A DNA stretch of 64,000 nucleotides. Source: JBBQER01 sp038320885 (lineage in GTDB: Bacteria > Actinomycetota > Acidimicrobiia > IMCC26256 > PALSA-610). Shown in pieces: positions 27,881-36,123 of the stretch. The notes under the pieces were generated by a model that had not been told where the DNA came from, ran no database searches, and was given only the letters and a program-made list of their open reading frames with translations. Each line of letters opens with the position of its first letter. The stretch's first letter is position 1. The stretch spans positions 62,001-126,000 of the forward strand of contig JBBQER010000001.1 of assembly GCA_038320885.1 (NCBI GenBank), written 5' to 3'. The translations under genes and the position numbers were made by a program.

Positions 27881-30351
27881 TGCGGCTGGTCGACCTCGAC
27901 GATCACCGTCTCATTGCCCTTCAGGCCCTTCTTGATCTGGATGTACGAGCCTTCGGTGAGACCGGTCTCGACCGGCGTCTCCTTGACCTTGCCGCGGTTG
28001 TTCAGATCGATGACGCGCACGACGTCTACGCCGGTCCCGTTCTGCTTGACCGCCGCGATCGGGACCGTGATCGCGCTGGTCTCCTGCTGATCGACCACCT
28101 TGATCGTCACCGCCGCGCCGTCGGCGGCGCCGAGATCGCCGACCTCGATCTTTCCCTCGTACACCTGTTGTTGCTGACCGCCGGGCGACGCGGCGTCGAG
28201 CGACGTGAGGTTCGAGTCGAGCTCGGAGATCGTGCCCGCTTCCTCGGTGACGCCGCCGGCCAACGTGACCGTGCAGTGCTGACCGACCTTCAACTTCGTT
28301 CGGTCGGAGGCCGACGCCTGGAGCGTCACCGTGAAGTTCGGATCCGTGAGCGACATCACGGGCGTACCGGGCGGGACCGGATCGCCTTCCTTCACGAACA
28401 CCTGCCCGACTCGGATCGGCCAGGTGCCGACGATCATGTCCGTGGGCACGAACACCACGTCTTTCTGGATCGAACGCAGTGTCACCGTCACCGAGGTCTG
28501 CCCGGCGCGCAGGAGCGCGGTGCCGAGGAGCGGCTCGAAGTCCTGACCGGGCTGCGCGGTCCCGACCGCTTGATAGTTGACCGACGTGTCCTCGACCGGT
28601 GCCTGGTCGGCGCGGATGGTGAACGTCGCCGCGCCACCCTCGGACACCTGTTGCGTGTTGCCCGTGATCGTGAGCTCCGGAGTCACCTGCGATTCGATGG
28701 TGACCTGCGCGCTGTTCGGCGACCCGATTTGGTATGACGAATTCGCCGCGACCGCGACGATCAATACCCGATCCGACTCGACACTCTTGTCGACGACCGT
28801 CGGGATCACGACCGGCAACGCGGTTTGGCCGGGCGGGACGACGAGCGTGCCCCCCGGGAGCGTGAAGTCGGTGCCCTGCGCGGCGTTGCCGCCGTACGCC
28901 AACACGATTGTCAACGGAACACTCAGCGCCTGGCTCAAGCTGAGCGTCACGTTGTACGGCTGACCCTTCACGAGATTGGTCGCGGCCGCTCGCAGCGTCA
29001 CGATCGGGAGCGCGGAGTTTCCAGTCGCGCCCTGGATCGTGATCACGGCGATACCCGGCGCGCCCACGCTGTACTGCGTCGGCGCGGGAGTGAGCGAGGC
29101 AACGATGTGACGATCCGACTGGATCACACTCGTCGGCAACGTCCGGATCGTCACGCTCGCCGACGTTTGGCCGGCGCGCATCTTCAACACCGGATTCACC
29201 GTTTGGTAGTCGGTGCCGGGAATGGCGTCGCCGGCGAGCGTCACGCTGATCTGCGTGTCGTGTACCGGCGCCTGGTCGGCGGTGACGACCAGCGTCGCCG
29301 AGCCTCCGGGTGTGACGGTCCCGCCGCCGTTGATGCGCATCGTCGGGACGTTGCTGTTGATGATCGTCGTGAGCGCGCGGTTCGGCGAGCCAACGGAGTA
29401 GCCCGTTCCGCCGGCGAGAGAGAGCGTGAGCGTCTTGCTCGGCTTCACGACCTGATCGACGCGCGTCGGAACGGAGACGGACACCGATGTGGTGTTCATC
29501 GGCAACGTGACCGACGCCGGCGGCGTGACGATGTCGTTGCCGTTCGCCGTCCCGCCCGAGGTGAGGTTGACCGTGACGTCGGTGGCGGTCGCCTCGGACG
29601 CGGTGATCAGGAACGTCGCCGGTGTGCCTTCGGACACGACCGCGTTCGTCGACTGGATCTTGACCACGGGTACCAGGAGCGGCGTGAGCTCGCCCTCCCC
29701 CCGGAATGCCGTGAGCACGCCGTTGTGCGGGTCGCCCGTCGTCGCGGCGGTCGTCTGCGCGCCGCCCGGTCCGATGATGAGGCCGGCCGCGGTCTGCTTC
29801 CCGAGCGTGTAACCGGAACCCTGCGCGAGCGAGACGGTGACCGACTGCGGCGAGACCGGGGTCGCACCGGGATAGTGGTGCTGGGCCTGCCATTGGGCGA
29901 GCGCGAATCGCGTCTGCTCGGTGAACACCGTGTTCATCGGGCCGGGATTGTCACCGGCGGCCGCGAGGATTCGCTTCAGCTGGAGCACGTCGTCGCCGCG
30001 GTCACCGACACCGAGCGGGCGGAAGAACCGCACCGACCCCGGCTCCGCGATCGCGTCGCGTCCGTCGATCGCGAACAACTTGTCGCCGGCGCGTGCCCTC
30101 GAACCGTCCTTCGAGTAAACCGCGCTTATCCGGCCCTGCGACACCGCGGTCACCTTGCGCAGCTCTTGACGCGCGAGCGTGCCGGTCAGCGTCACGGTGT
30201 CCTGCAAGGTGCGCCGCTCGACGTCGGCCAGGATGACCAGCGGCTTCTTCTTCGCCGAGTCGCTCCCGCCCCATTGCGCGTAGCCCGCGCCGGCGCCCGC
30301 GACCACGAGGACCAGGACCAAGATCCCGGCCCACACCTTTTTGTTGCCCAC
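27877..30351 (-). CDS. HlyD-type export adaptor with peptidoglycan-binding and Calx-beta domains
   Basis: An 824-residue membrane-fusion protein starting at GTG 30351, 2 nt after the lipoprotein stop. Order: TM anchor (7-23); first half of the biotinyl-lipoyl-like module (46-97); PG_binding_1 domain (about 113-162, GVGDRGDDVLQLKRIL, TRFALAQWQ); Calx-beta-like domains at about 228-333, 336-440, 449-553 and a partial one at 558-630; then the second lipoyl half (VGQVFVKEGDPVPPGTPVM), a beta-barrel and a C-terminal MP domain ending near QIKKGLKGNETVIVEVD. Adaptors with a PG_binding domain are known beside MacB systems of monoderms; the Calx-beta insert makes this one about twice normal length. 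Confidence 0.85.
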   Translation of the reverse strand: MGNKKVWAGILVLVLVVAGAGAGYAQWGGSDSAKKKPLVILADVERRTLQDTVTLTGTLARQELRKVTAVSQGRISAVYSKDGSRARAGDKLFAIDGRDAIAEPGSVRFFRPLGVGDRGDDVLQLKRILAAAGDNPGPMNTVFTEQTRFALAQWQAQHHYPGATPVSPQSVTVSLAQGSGYTLGKQTAAGLIIGPGGAQTTAATTGDPHNGVLTAFRGEGELTPLLVPVVKIQSTNAVVSEGTPATFLITASEATATDVTVNLTSGGTANGNDIVTPPASVTLPMNTTSVSVSVPTRVDQVVKPSKTLTLSLAGGTGYSVGSPNRALTTIINSNVPTMRINGGGTVTPGGSATLVVTADQAPVHDTQISVTLAGDAIPGTDYQTVNPVLKMRAGQTSASVTIRTLPTSVIQSDRHIVASLTPAPTQYSVGAPGIAVITIQGATGNSALPIVTLRAAATNLVKGQPYNVTLSLSQALSVPLTIVLAYGGNAAQGTDFTLPGGTLVVPPGQTALPVVIPTVVDKSVESDRVLIVAVAANSSYQIGSPNSAQVTIESQVTPELTITGNTQQVSEGGAATFTIRADQAPVEDTSVNYQAVGTAQPGQDFEPLLGTALLRAGQTSVTVTLRSIQKDVVFVPTDMIVGTWPIRVGQVFVKEGDPVPPGTPVMSLTDPNFTVTLQASASDRTKLKVGQHCTVTLAGGVTEEAGTISELDSNLTSLDAASPGGQQQQVYEGKIEVGDLGAADGAAVTIKVVDQQETSAITVPIAAVKQNGTGVDVVRVIDLNNRGKVKETPVETGLTEGSYIQIKKGLKGNETVIVEVDQPQ

Positions 30352-30353
30352 CG

Positions 30354-31109
30354 TCAACCGCCCGTAGTTGTCGTCGCCTCGGGGACCTTTTTGGACGCCT
30401 CGATGGCGCAGTCCTGCACGTCGCTGCTCGTGATGATGTCTTCGCCCGGGGGTGGTGTGAAGTTCGGCGCCCCGCCCCCGCTGGTCGCACCGCTGATCGA
30501 GAAGAGCAGACCCTTGGAGTCGGGTTTCGGCTCCGGGATCCCCCAGCCGCGCCCGATCATGCACGTCCGCCACGCCAAGAAGGCCTTGTTCTGAACCTTG
30601 ACCTCAGCCGGCGTGAGGTTCGCCTGGAACGTGCCGTAGTCCTTCAGCGCCGCGAGGATGTTGCTCTTGGCCGCGCACTTCCCCAACGCGTCGAGGTAGT
30701 TCTTGTCGTTGGTGGGCGACTTCGGATTGCTCGCGTCGGGAACCCCGATGAACTTCACGCCGAGGCCCTTGAGGCACGAGGAGAACGTGCTGAGCGACGA
30801 GAAGAACTTCGTCTGCGGATCTTGCTTGGCGAGCGGGATGGTGTCGCCGGTCGCACCCGTCGCGCCGCTCGCGCCGCTCGCGCCGCTCGCGTCGGCGGAG
30901 GCGACCGCGGTCGCGGGCCGGATCGCTCCGCTCTTGGTGACCTTCCAGCCGGCCGGCAGCTGGATGTTGACCTGACCGGCGTCGATCGTGTTGGTCGTCA
31001 GCGACGACGACTTCGAGCTACTCCCGCATCCCGCCGCCACGGTGAGAACCAGCACGGCGCCGAGCGCGAGGCGCGTCCCAGCTCCGGTTTTCGTCAGTCG
31101 ATCGCCCAC
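30354..31109 (-). CDS. Secreted lipoprotein at the head of the ABC exporter operon
   Basis: A 251-residue lipoprotein. GTG 31109 is preceded by AGGGGG 6 nt upstream. A signal peptide ends in the lipobox LTVAAGC, followed by a Ser-rich linker. A short collagen-like stretch of Gly-Ala-Ser/Thr triplets sits near residues 75-90, coded by a 9-bp repeat (gcgccgctc on the plus strand, 30868-30894). The mature part has paired cysteines (SSCLKG, GKCAAK, RTCMIG, QDCAIE) in a helical domain of unknown family. Being first in the operon, it may be the substrate-binding or partner protein of the exporter; that is inference. Confidence 0.75.
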   Translation of the reverse strand: MGDRLTKTGAGTRLALGAVLVLTVAAGCGSSSKSSSLTTNTIDAGQVNIQLPAGWKVTKSGAIRPATAVASADASGASGASGATGATGDTIPLAKQDPQTKFFSSLSTFSSCLKGLGVKFIGVPDASNPKSPTNDKNYLDALGKCAAKSNILAALKDYGTFQANLTPAEVKVQNKAFLAWRTCMIGRGWGIPEPKPDSKGLLFSISGATSGGGAPNFTPPPGEDIITSSDVQDCAIEASKKVPEATTTTGG

Positions 31110-31260
31110 CAGACCCCCTGGGCTCGGACACAATGCGGTCAGCCTCGAGGTGATGATGCACCTTCACCCGTCGCGTCGGCGTTAGCTGAGGGTAGGGCCG
31201 AACGCCCGCGCGAGCCAGACAGCGGCCGTCCGATTCGACTCGGGCGTCGCAGGTGGTCGA

Positions 31261-31266
31261 TACCCT
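31261..31266 (+). promoter_or_regulatory. Candidate -10 element (TACCCT) for the helicase gene
   Basis: TACCCT lies exactly 8 nt before the ATG at 31275 and no Shine-Dalgarno sequence is present, so a leaderless mRNA is likely. No -35 box is obvious. Confidence 0.4.
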
Positions 31267-31274
31267 CGCCTCAG

Positions 31275-33560
31275 ATGGACGCGTGCGCCACACTCGACGC
31301 GCTCGCCGCCGACCCCGAGCTCGCCGGCCGGCTCGTGCACCGCGAGATCCTCCCCGCGCGCGCGGCAGAGTTCGCCGATCTGGCCGTCCCGCTGCCGGCC
31401 GAGGTCTCCGGCCGCATCGCCGCGCGCGGGATCGAACGGCTCTACACGCACCAGGCCGCCGCGATCGACCTCCTCCGGGCCGGATCGAGCGTCGCGATCG
31501 CGACGGGCACCGCCTCCGGGAAGTCGCTCTGCTATCAGGTGCCGATCGTCGAGTCGGTCGTGGAAGACCGGCGCGACACCGCGTTGCTGATCTTCCCGAC
31601 CAAGGCGCTCGCCCACGACCAGCTCCGCGCGCTGCGATCGTGGCTGATGCCCGGTTTGCGGGCGGTCACGTTCGACGGCGACACCAGCACCGACGACCGC
31701 TCGTGGGCGCGCAAGAACGCCAACGTCGTGCTGACGAATCCCGACATGCTCCACGTCGGGATCCTGCCCTCGCATCAACGCTGGGCGACGTTCATGATGC
31801 GGCTGCGCTACGTCGTCGTCGACGAGCTCCATACCCAGCGCGGGATCTTCGGCAGTCATGTCGCGCACGTGCTGCGGCGCTTACGACGCGTCTGTGAGCA
31901 CTACGGCGCGCACCCGACCTTCTGCTTCGCGAGCGCGACCATCGGCAATCCGGGTGAGCTCGCGACCGAGCTGTGCGGCCTTCCCGTTGAGCAGATCGAT
32001 CACGACGGGTCGCCACGATCCGAACGGGTGCTCGCGTGCTGGCAGCGACCGCTGCTCGACGAGCACTCCGGCGCGCGCTCGTCGGCGAACTTCGAGACCG
32101 CCGAGTTGTTGTCGCGTTTCGTGCGCGCGGGTCATCCGACGCTCGCGTTCACGCGCAGTCGCCGGGGCGCGGAGCTGGTCGCGCAACACGCGCGTGGGTT
32201 GCTCGAGCAGGCCGAGCGCGGGCTCGGGGCGCGGGTCGCCGCGTACCGCGCCGGCTATCTCGCATCGGAGCGACGCGAGCTCGAGCTCGACCTCACGAGT
32301 GGCCGCCTCCTCGGTGTCGCCGCCACGAACGCGCTCGAGCTCGGCATCGACGTCGGCGGCCTCGACGCCGTGGTGCTCAACGGCTTCCCGGGCACCTTGG
32401 CGTCGATGTGGCAACAGGCGGGGCGCGCGGGCCGAACCGATCGGCGCGCCGCCGCGGTGCTGGTTGCCGGAGACGATCAACTCGACCAGTGGTATGTCGC
32501 CCACCCCCACGAGCTCACGAGCCGCACCCCCGAACGCGCGGTCGTGAACCCGCAGAACCCGTTCGTGTTGCGCGCGCAGGTTGCCTGCGCCGCGCACGAG
32601 CTCCCGCTCTCGCCCGACGACGTGCGCTGGTTCGGCGAGGGTCTCGACGATGCCGTGCGTGAGCTCGTGCAATCCGATCAGCTCACGCCCCGCGCCGGAC
32701 AGATGTACTGGTCGGGAGAACGCGCCCCCGCGGCGGGCGTCGGCCTCCGCAGTGGATCGGCGGCGGAGTACCGGCTCGTCGACGTGGAGGCCGACCGGAT
32801 TATCGGAACCGTCGACGAAGCGCGCGTCTTCGGCGTCGCCCATCCCGGCGCGGTCTACCTGCATCAGGGCCAGCAATACCGCGTGGAGCAGCTCGACCTG
32901 CGTGATCACGTGGCGCTGCTCGCGCCCTCCGACGACGACGAATACACCCAGCCCCGCACCGAGACCGACATCGCGATCGTGGCGGACGAGAAGTGCGCAT
33001 CGGTCGGCGGCGGCGCCGTAGTGCACCTCGGCGCCGTGCAGGTGCGCAGCAACGTGATCGCGTTCCAGCGCAAGCAGATCTCCACGAACCGGGTCATCGA
33101 GGTGTGCGACCTCGATCTGCCCGAGCGCGCGCTCGTCACGCGCGCGTGCTGGTACACCGTGCCGGCCGACATCGTGGAACGGGCGGGCATCGCGAGCGGC
33201 CGGCTGCTCGGCACCGTGCATGCCGCCGAGCACGGATTGATCGGGATGCTGCCGCTGTTCACGATCTGCGATCGCTGGGACGTCGGTGGGGTGTCGATGG
33301 CCGAGCATCCACAAACCGGTGAACCGACCATCTTCGTGTACGACGGCTATCCGGGTGGCGCGGGTATTGCCGAGCTGGCGTTCGAGGCGGCGTCGCGGCA
33401 CGTGCGCGCGACCCTCGACCTCGTGGCCGCGTGCCCGTGCGACGACGGGTGCCCATCGTGTGTGCAGTCGCCCAAATGCGGGAACTGGAACGAGTACCTC
33501 GACAAGGGCGGCGCGATCACGCTGCTCGTCCTCATGTCCCGAGCCGCGATCCGCCACTGA
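31275..33560 (+). CDS. DEAD/DEAH helicase of the MrfA/Hrq1 type with DUF1998 zinc domain
   Basis: A 761-residue SF2 helicase. Motif I is ATGTASGKS (near residue 76), motif II DELH, motif III FASATIGNP, then a helicase C domain with ATNALELGIDVGGLD and QQAGRAGRTDR. The C-terminal DUF1998 part has CPCDDGCPSCVQSPKCG, the four-cysteine zinc site of Bacillus MrfA. MrfA unwinds DNA 3'-5' and repairs mitomycin crosslinks. In MrfA proteins an uncharacterised partner (mrfB) is often adjacent; none is seen here. The 3' end overlaps the convergent TadG-like gene by 29 nt. Confidence 0.9.
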   Translation: MDACATLDALAADPELAGRLVHREILPARAAEFADLAVPLPAEVSGRIAARGIERLYTHQAAAIDLLRAGSSVAIATGTASGKSLCYQVPIVESVVEDRRDTALLIFPTKALAHDQLRALRSWLMPGLRAVTFDGDTSTDDRSWARKNANVVLTNPDMLHVGILPSHQRWATFMMRLRYVVVDELHTQRGIFGSHVAHVLRRLRRVCEHYGAHPTFCFASATIGNPGELATELCGLPVEQIDHDGSPRSERVLACWQRPLLDEHSGARSSANFETAELLSRFVRAGHPTLAFTRSRRGAELVAQHARGLLEQAERGLGARVAAYRAGYLASERRELELDLTSGRLLGVAATNALELGIDVGGLDAVVLNGFPGTLASMWQQAGRAGRTDRRAAAVLVAGDDQLDQWYVAHPHELTSRTPERAVVNPQNPFVLRAQVACAAHELPLSPDDVRWFGEGLDDAVRELVQSDQLTPRAGQMYWSGERAPAAGVGLRSGSAAEYRLVDVEADRIIGTVDEARVFGVAHPGAVYLHQGQQYRVEQLDLRDHVALLAPSDDDEYTQPRTETDIAIVADEKCASVGGGAVVHLGAVQVRSNVIAFQRKQISTNRVIEVCDLDLPERALVTRACWYTVPADIVERAGIASGRLLGTVHAAEHGLIGMLPLFTICDRWDVGGVSMAEHPQTGEPTIFVYDGYPGGAGIAELAFEAASRHVRATLDLVAACPCDDGCPSCVQSPKCGNWNEYLDKGGAITLLVLMSRAAIRH

Positions 33561-33894
33561 GATCGACGACCGCGCGGGCACGACCGTGGGCCCGCCCCAG
33601 CCGCACGACGACTTCGGCCGCATCGCCCGCGCACGCGCACGAAACGAGCCGGGCGCGATTGAGCAACGCGGCCGCCCGCGCCGCGCGCACCGCGTCAGAT
33701 GATCCGCGGCCGAGCGCGAGCGTGTCGGCAGCTGCGAGTGCTGCGGCATCCGCAGCAGTGTCGGCCCGCGCTTGGAGGACTGCGGCGCCGCCCACCCGCC
33801 CGATACCCAGGCACAGCACGACCGCGATGCCGACAGCCGCGAGCATCAGGATGCTGACGGCACCGCGCTCGCCCGCGGCCGGATGGCGCGTCAT
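33532..33894 (-). CDS. TadG-like (Rv3654c-type) secretion/pilus protein
   Basis: A 120-residue protein: ERGAVSILMLAAVGIAVVLCLGIGRVGGAAVLQARADTAADAAALAAAD (cut: GAVSIL, QARADTAADAAALAAAD) is the N-terminal Flp/TadG-like helix ending in the alanine-rich segment typical of actinobacterial pilus-locus proteins. A CACAGDA motif follows. It overlaps the TadE gene by 4 nt and ends inside the convergent helicase gene. It is the last gene of the tad locus. Confidence 0.8.
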   Translation of the reverse strand: MTRHPAAGERGAVSILMLAAVGIAVVLCLGIGRVGGAAVLQARADTAADAAALAAADTLALGRGSSDAVRAARAAALLNRARLVSCACAGDAAEVVVRLGRAHGRARAVVDLSGGSRLGT

Positions 33895-34301
33895 CGCTCG
33901 GCGCGCATCGTCGCGCGAGCGTGGAGCGTGACGTCGGGGAACAGCGGACCGACGAGCGGCAGATCCGTGTGCACGCGGTAGGAGACGCGCACCTCCACCG
34001 GGTCACCCACCCCGCCCGTGTGGTGAACTTCGACCTCGACCCCTCCGAGCGTGCGCCGCGCCGCGTCACGCACCCGGCTCGGGCCGGCATCGACGCTGGC
34101 CTCCCGTACCGCGGCCCGCGCCGCGTCCTGCACGAGCACGGCATCGCGGGCGACGAGCGCGGTCTGCACCAACGCCAGCAGGAACAGCACCAGGACGGGG
34201 AGCACGAGCGCGAGCTCGACCGTCGACTGCCCGCGGTCGGAACGCGCGGTTGCCCGCGCGCTCCGACCCGACCGGGCAACGGGAAATCGGCACCGGCCCA
34301 T
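33891..34301 (-). CDS. TadE-family pilus assembly protein
   Basis: A 136-residue pseudopilin-like protein: RGQSTVELALVLPVLVLFLLALVQ near residue 23 is the TadE helix with the Glu at position +5 of the cleavage motif. The C-terminal part is a small beta domain. ATG 34301 overlaps the pilin stop by 1 nt (TGATG), so translation is coupled; it is coupled again to the TadG-like gene by a 4-nt overlap. It should be an extracellular minor component of the Tad pilus. Confidence 0.83.
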   Translation of the reverse strand: MGRCRFPVARSGRSARATARSDRGQSTVELALVLPVLVLFLLALVQTALVARDAVLVQDAARAAVREASVDAGPSRVRDAARRTLGGVEVEVHHTGGVGDPVEVRVSYRVHTDLPLVGPLFPDVTLHARATMRAER

Positions 34302-34498
34302 CAGGGAACGAGCTTGCCGATCACCGTGTCGAAAAGACGCGAGATCGTGTGGCTCTTGGTCGCCCACCCGAGGACGAGACCGGCGACCGCGGCCGCCGCC
34401 AGCATCACCAACGCGTACTCCGCGGTGGTCTGGCCCGACTCGGCTCGATCCAATCGGGTGAGCATGGTCACCCATAGGCGCAACAATTTCTCGGACAC
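34301..34498 (-). CDS. Flp-type pilin, DUF4244-like
   Basis: A 65-residue pilin starting at GTG 34498 with a strong AGAGGAGA ribosome binding site 6 nt upstream. The class III motif SGQTTAEYALVMLAAAAVAG (near residues 21-40) is the cleavage and assembly helix of actinobacterial Flp/DUF4244 pilins, with cleavage after the Gly. Its strong ribosome binding site fits a major structural subunit. An untranslated gap of 90 nt separates it from tadC, so it may also have its own promoter. Confidence 0.85.
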   Translation of the reverse strand: MSEKLLRLWVTMLTRLDRAESGQTTAEYALVMLAAAAVAGLVLGWATKSHTISRLFDTVIGKLVP

Positions 34499-34588
34499 AA
34501 CAGTCTCCTCTCGTCAGGTGCGCTCGCACCTCGGACTCACGGACCGGGGAAGGGACGAGCGGGAGAAGCTGGGGTCGACCGCGCCGGC

Positions 34589-35255
34589 TCAGGGATGGAA
34601 CCCCGCGAGCACAGCCGGAACCACGGTGAGCAGTGCAAACGCCGGGAGCACGCAAACAACGAGTGGAAAAACCAGGCGGACCGGCACGGTGCGTGCCCGC
34701 GCCTCGGCCCGGCGCCGAACATCGGCGCGAACCTCGCCCGAGAGCCGTGCCAGCGCGGGCGCCGCCGGTGTGCCCAACCGGGTGCTGGTTCGGAGCGCAT
34801 CGGTCAGCGGGCGCAACGTCGCGGTCGACACGCCGAGGTCGCGCATTGCGTCGTCGAACGATCGGCCTCGTGCACACGCGTGTATGACGCCGGTCAACGC
34901 GGCGGATGCATGGCTCGGGCCGAAGCCCGCGGCGTGCTCGACGGCATGGAACGGAGTGCACCCGGCCGCGACCCCGACCCCGACGAGGTCGACGACAACC
35001 GGCAGCTCGCGTTGGAGCCGGGCGGCGCGCAACTGTTCTGCGCGCCGCATGCCGGGCACCCTCGCGACCCGGACGACCCCGGCCAGAAGCGGGCTCCGCC
35101 GCAGCTCCTGCCGGAAACGGGCGAACGATGCATGCCGCGGCGCGCTCGCGAGCGAGAGCGGGCGGACTCGGAGCAGAACGAGCTCCCGGCCGAGCGAGAT
35201 GCACGAAGGGCAGCGCCACGATTCCTCCACATGCCGTTGCAATCAGCGCGATCAC
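34589..35255 (-). pseudogene. tadC: tadC, type II secretion F-domain protein, probably frameshifted
   Basis: The 217-residue frame ending at 34589 has the T2SSF domain (LPVVVDLVGVGVAAG, FDDAMRDLGVSTATLRPL, GEVRADVRRRAEARARTVPVRLVFPLVVCVLPAF). Its own N-terminus is implausible, since it opens directly after a TGA. In another frame, GTG 35255, overlapping the tadB stop as GTGA, codes a good TM start (VIALIATACGGIVALPF). The two frames join if a base is gained or lost around 35165-35200, and the total length (667 nt) is not a multiple of 3. I therefore read it as one gene with a frameshift; a sequencing error is possible. Confidence 0.6.
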
Positions 35256-36123
35256 GGCGCGTCCCCGGCCCGAACGATCGCGCGCATCCACATTGCTCCG
35301 AGCACCTCCAACCCGAGACCCAGCACGACGCAGAAACGGCCCGCACCGGTGCCCACCAGAACATGACGGAACGGGAGTCGACCGCCGCGGTGGTCACGAG
35401 GTAACCGACCGGAGCCAGACCGATCACCCACGCTGAGTACCGAGCTTGCGCCGACAGTGCCCGCGCCTCGGCGATCACCGAGAGGCGCGCCCGGAGCGAT
35501 GACGCCAGGCCCTCGAGCGCGTCGGCCGCCGGACCGCCGACGGTCGCGCTCAGCGACAGTGCTCCCGCCGCGACTTCGACGCCGACCGCGTGACGCTCCT
35601 GCGCCCACGAGCGCAGCGCCGCGGGCAGTGCGGCGCCCAGGCGAACACGCCGGCCGATGCGGGTCGCGTCGAGAGCGAGCACACCATCGCCTTGCGCGAG
35701 GCCCGCGAGTGCCGTGGCCACCGTGCCCCCGGCTCGCAGCTCGGACCCGATCCGATCCAACGCGTCGGGGACCGCAGCGGCGATCAGCCGCTCGCGGCGA
35801 TGCCGGCCGACTCGGAGCGCGACCGGACCACCCACCGACACGCCGACCGCGCCGAGCACACCCGTGACGGGGGCCAGTCCCGCGCCGACGAGTCCGGCGA
35901 TCCCGATCGCGAGCAACCACACCTGCACCGCCTGTTCGGGCGTCGTCGTCAGGGCGGCGTCGTCGAGGGCCCGCTCCAACCGCCGGCGCACCCGCGGTGG
36001 CAACACGCGTCCCGCGGCGGCCGGGCGGAGCCGCTCGGTGACCGCCAAGTGACAGGCGAAGCGGGCCAGCGCGACCGCGGCGCCGCTCCCGGCTATCGCG
36101 ACGAGGAGCGCGCGCAACGGCAC
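35252..36123 (-). pseudogene. tadB: tadB, type II secretion F-domain protein, frameshifted near 35360
   Basis: From GTG 36123 the frame codes two N-terminal TM helices, then the T2SSF domain (PDALDRIGSELRAGGTVATALAGLA, AADALEGLASSLRARLSVIAEARALSAQARYSAWVIG) up to VDSRSVMF. It then runs out of frame over tadC. In the next frame from about 35360, LVGTGAGRFCVVLGLGLEVLG...WMRAIVR is exactly the expected last TM helix, ending at a TGA at 35252. One missing base near 35355-35366 explains this (872 nt in total). It overlaps the tadA stop by 31 nt. Either the gene is recently broken or the assembly has an indel. Confidence 0.75.

Noticed and set aside
28825..30594. A 589-codon plus-strand frame opposite the export adaptor
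   Set aside because: Arg/His/Asp-rich shadow without any motif; the minus-strand adaptor has recognisable domains over the same bases.
34894..35350. Reading tadB as an intact 409-residue protein
   Set aside because: After VDSRSVMF the residues are low-quality Arg/Ser/Cys-rich text over tadC, while the correct last TM helix lies in the next frame.
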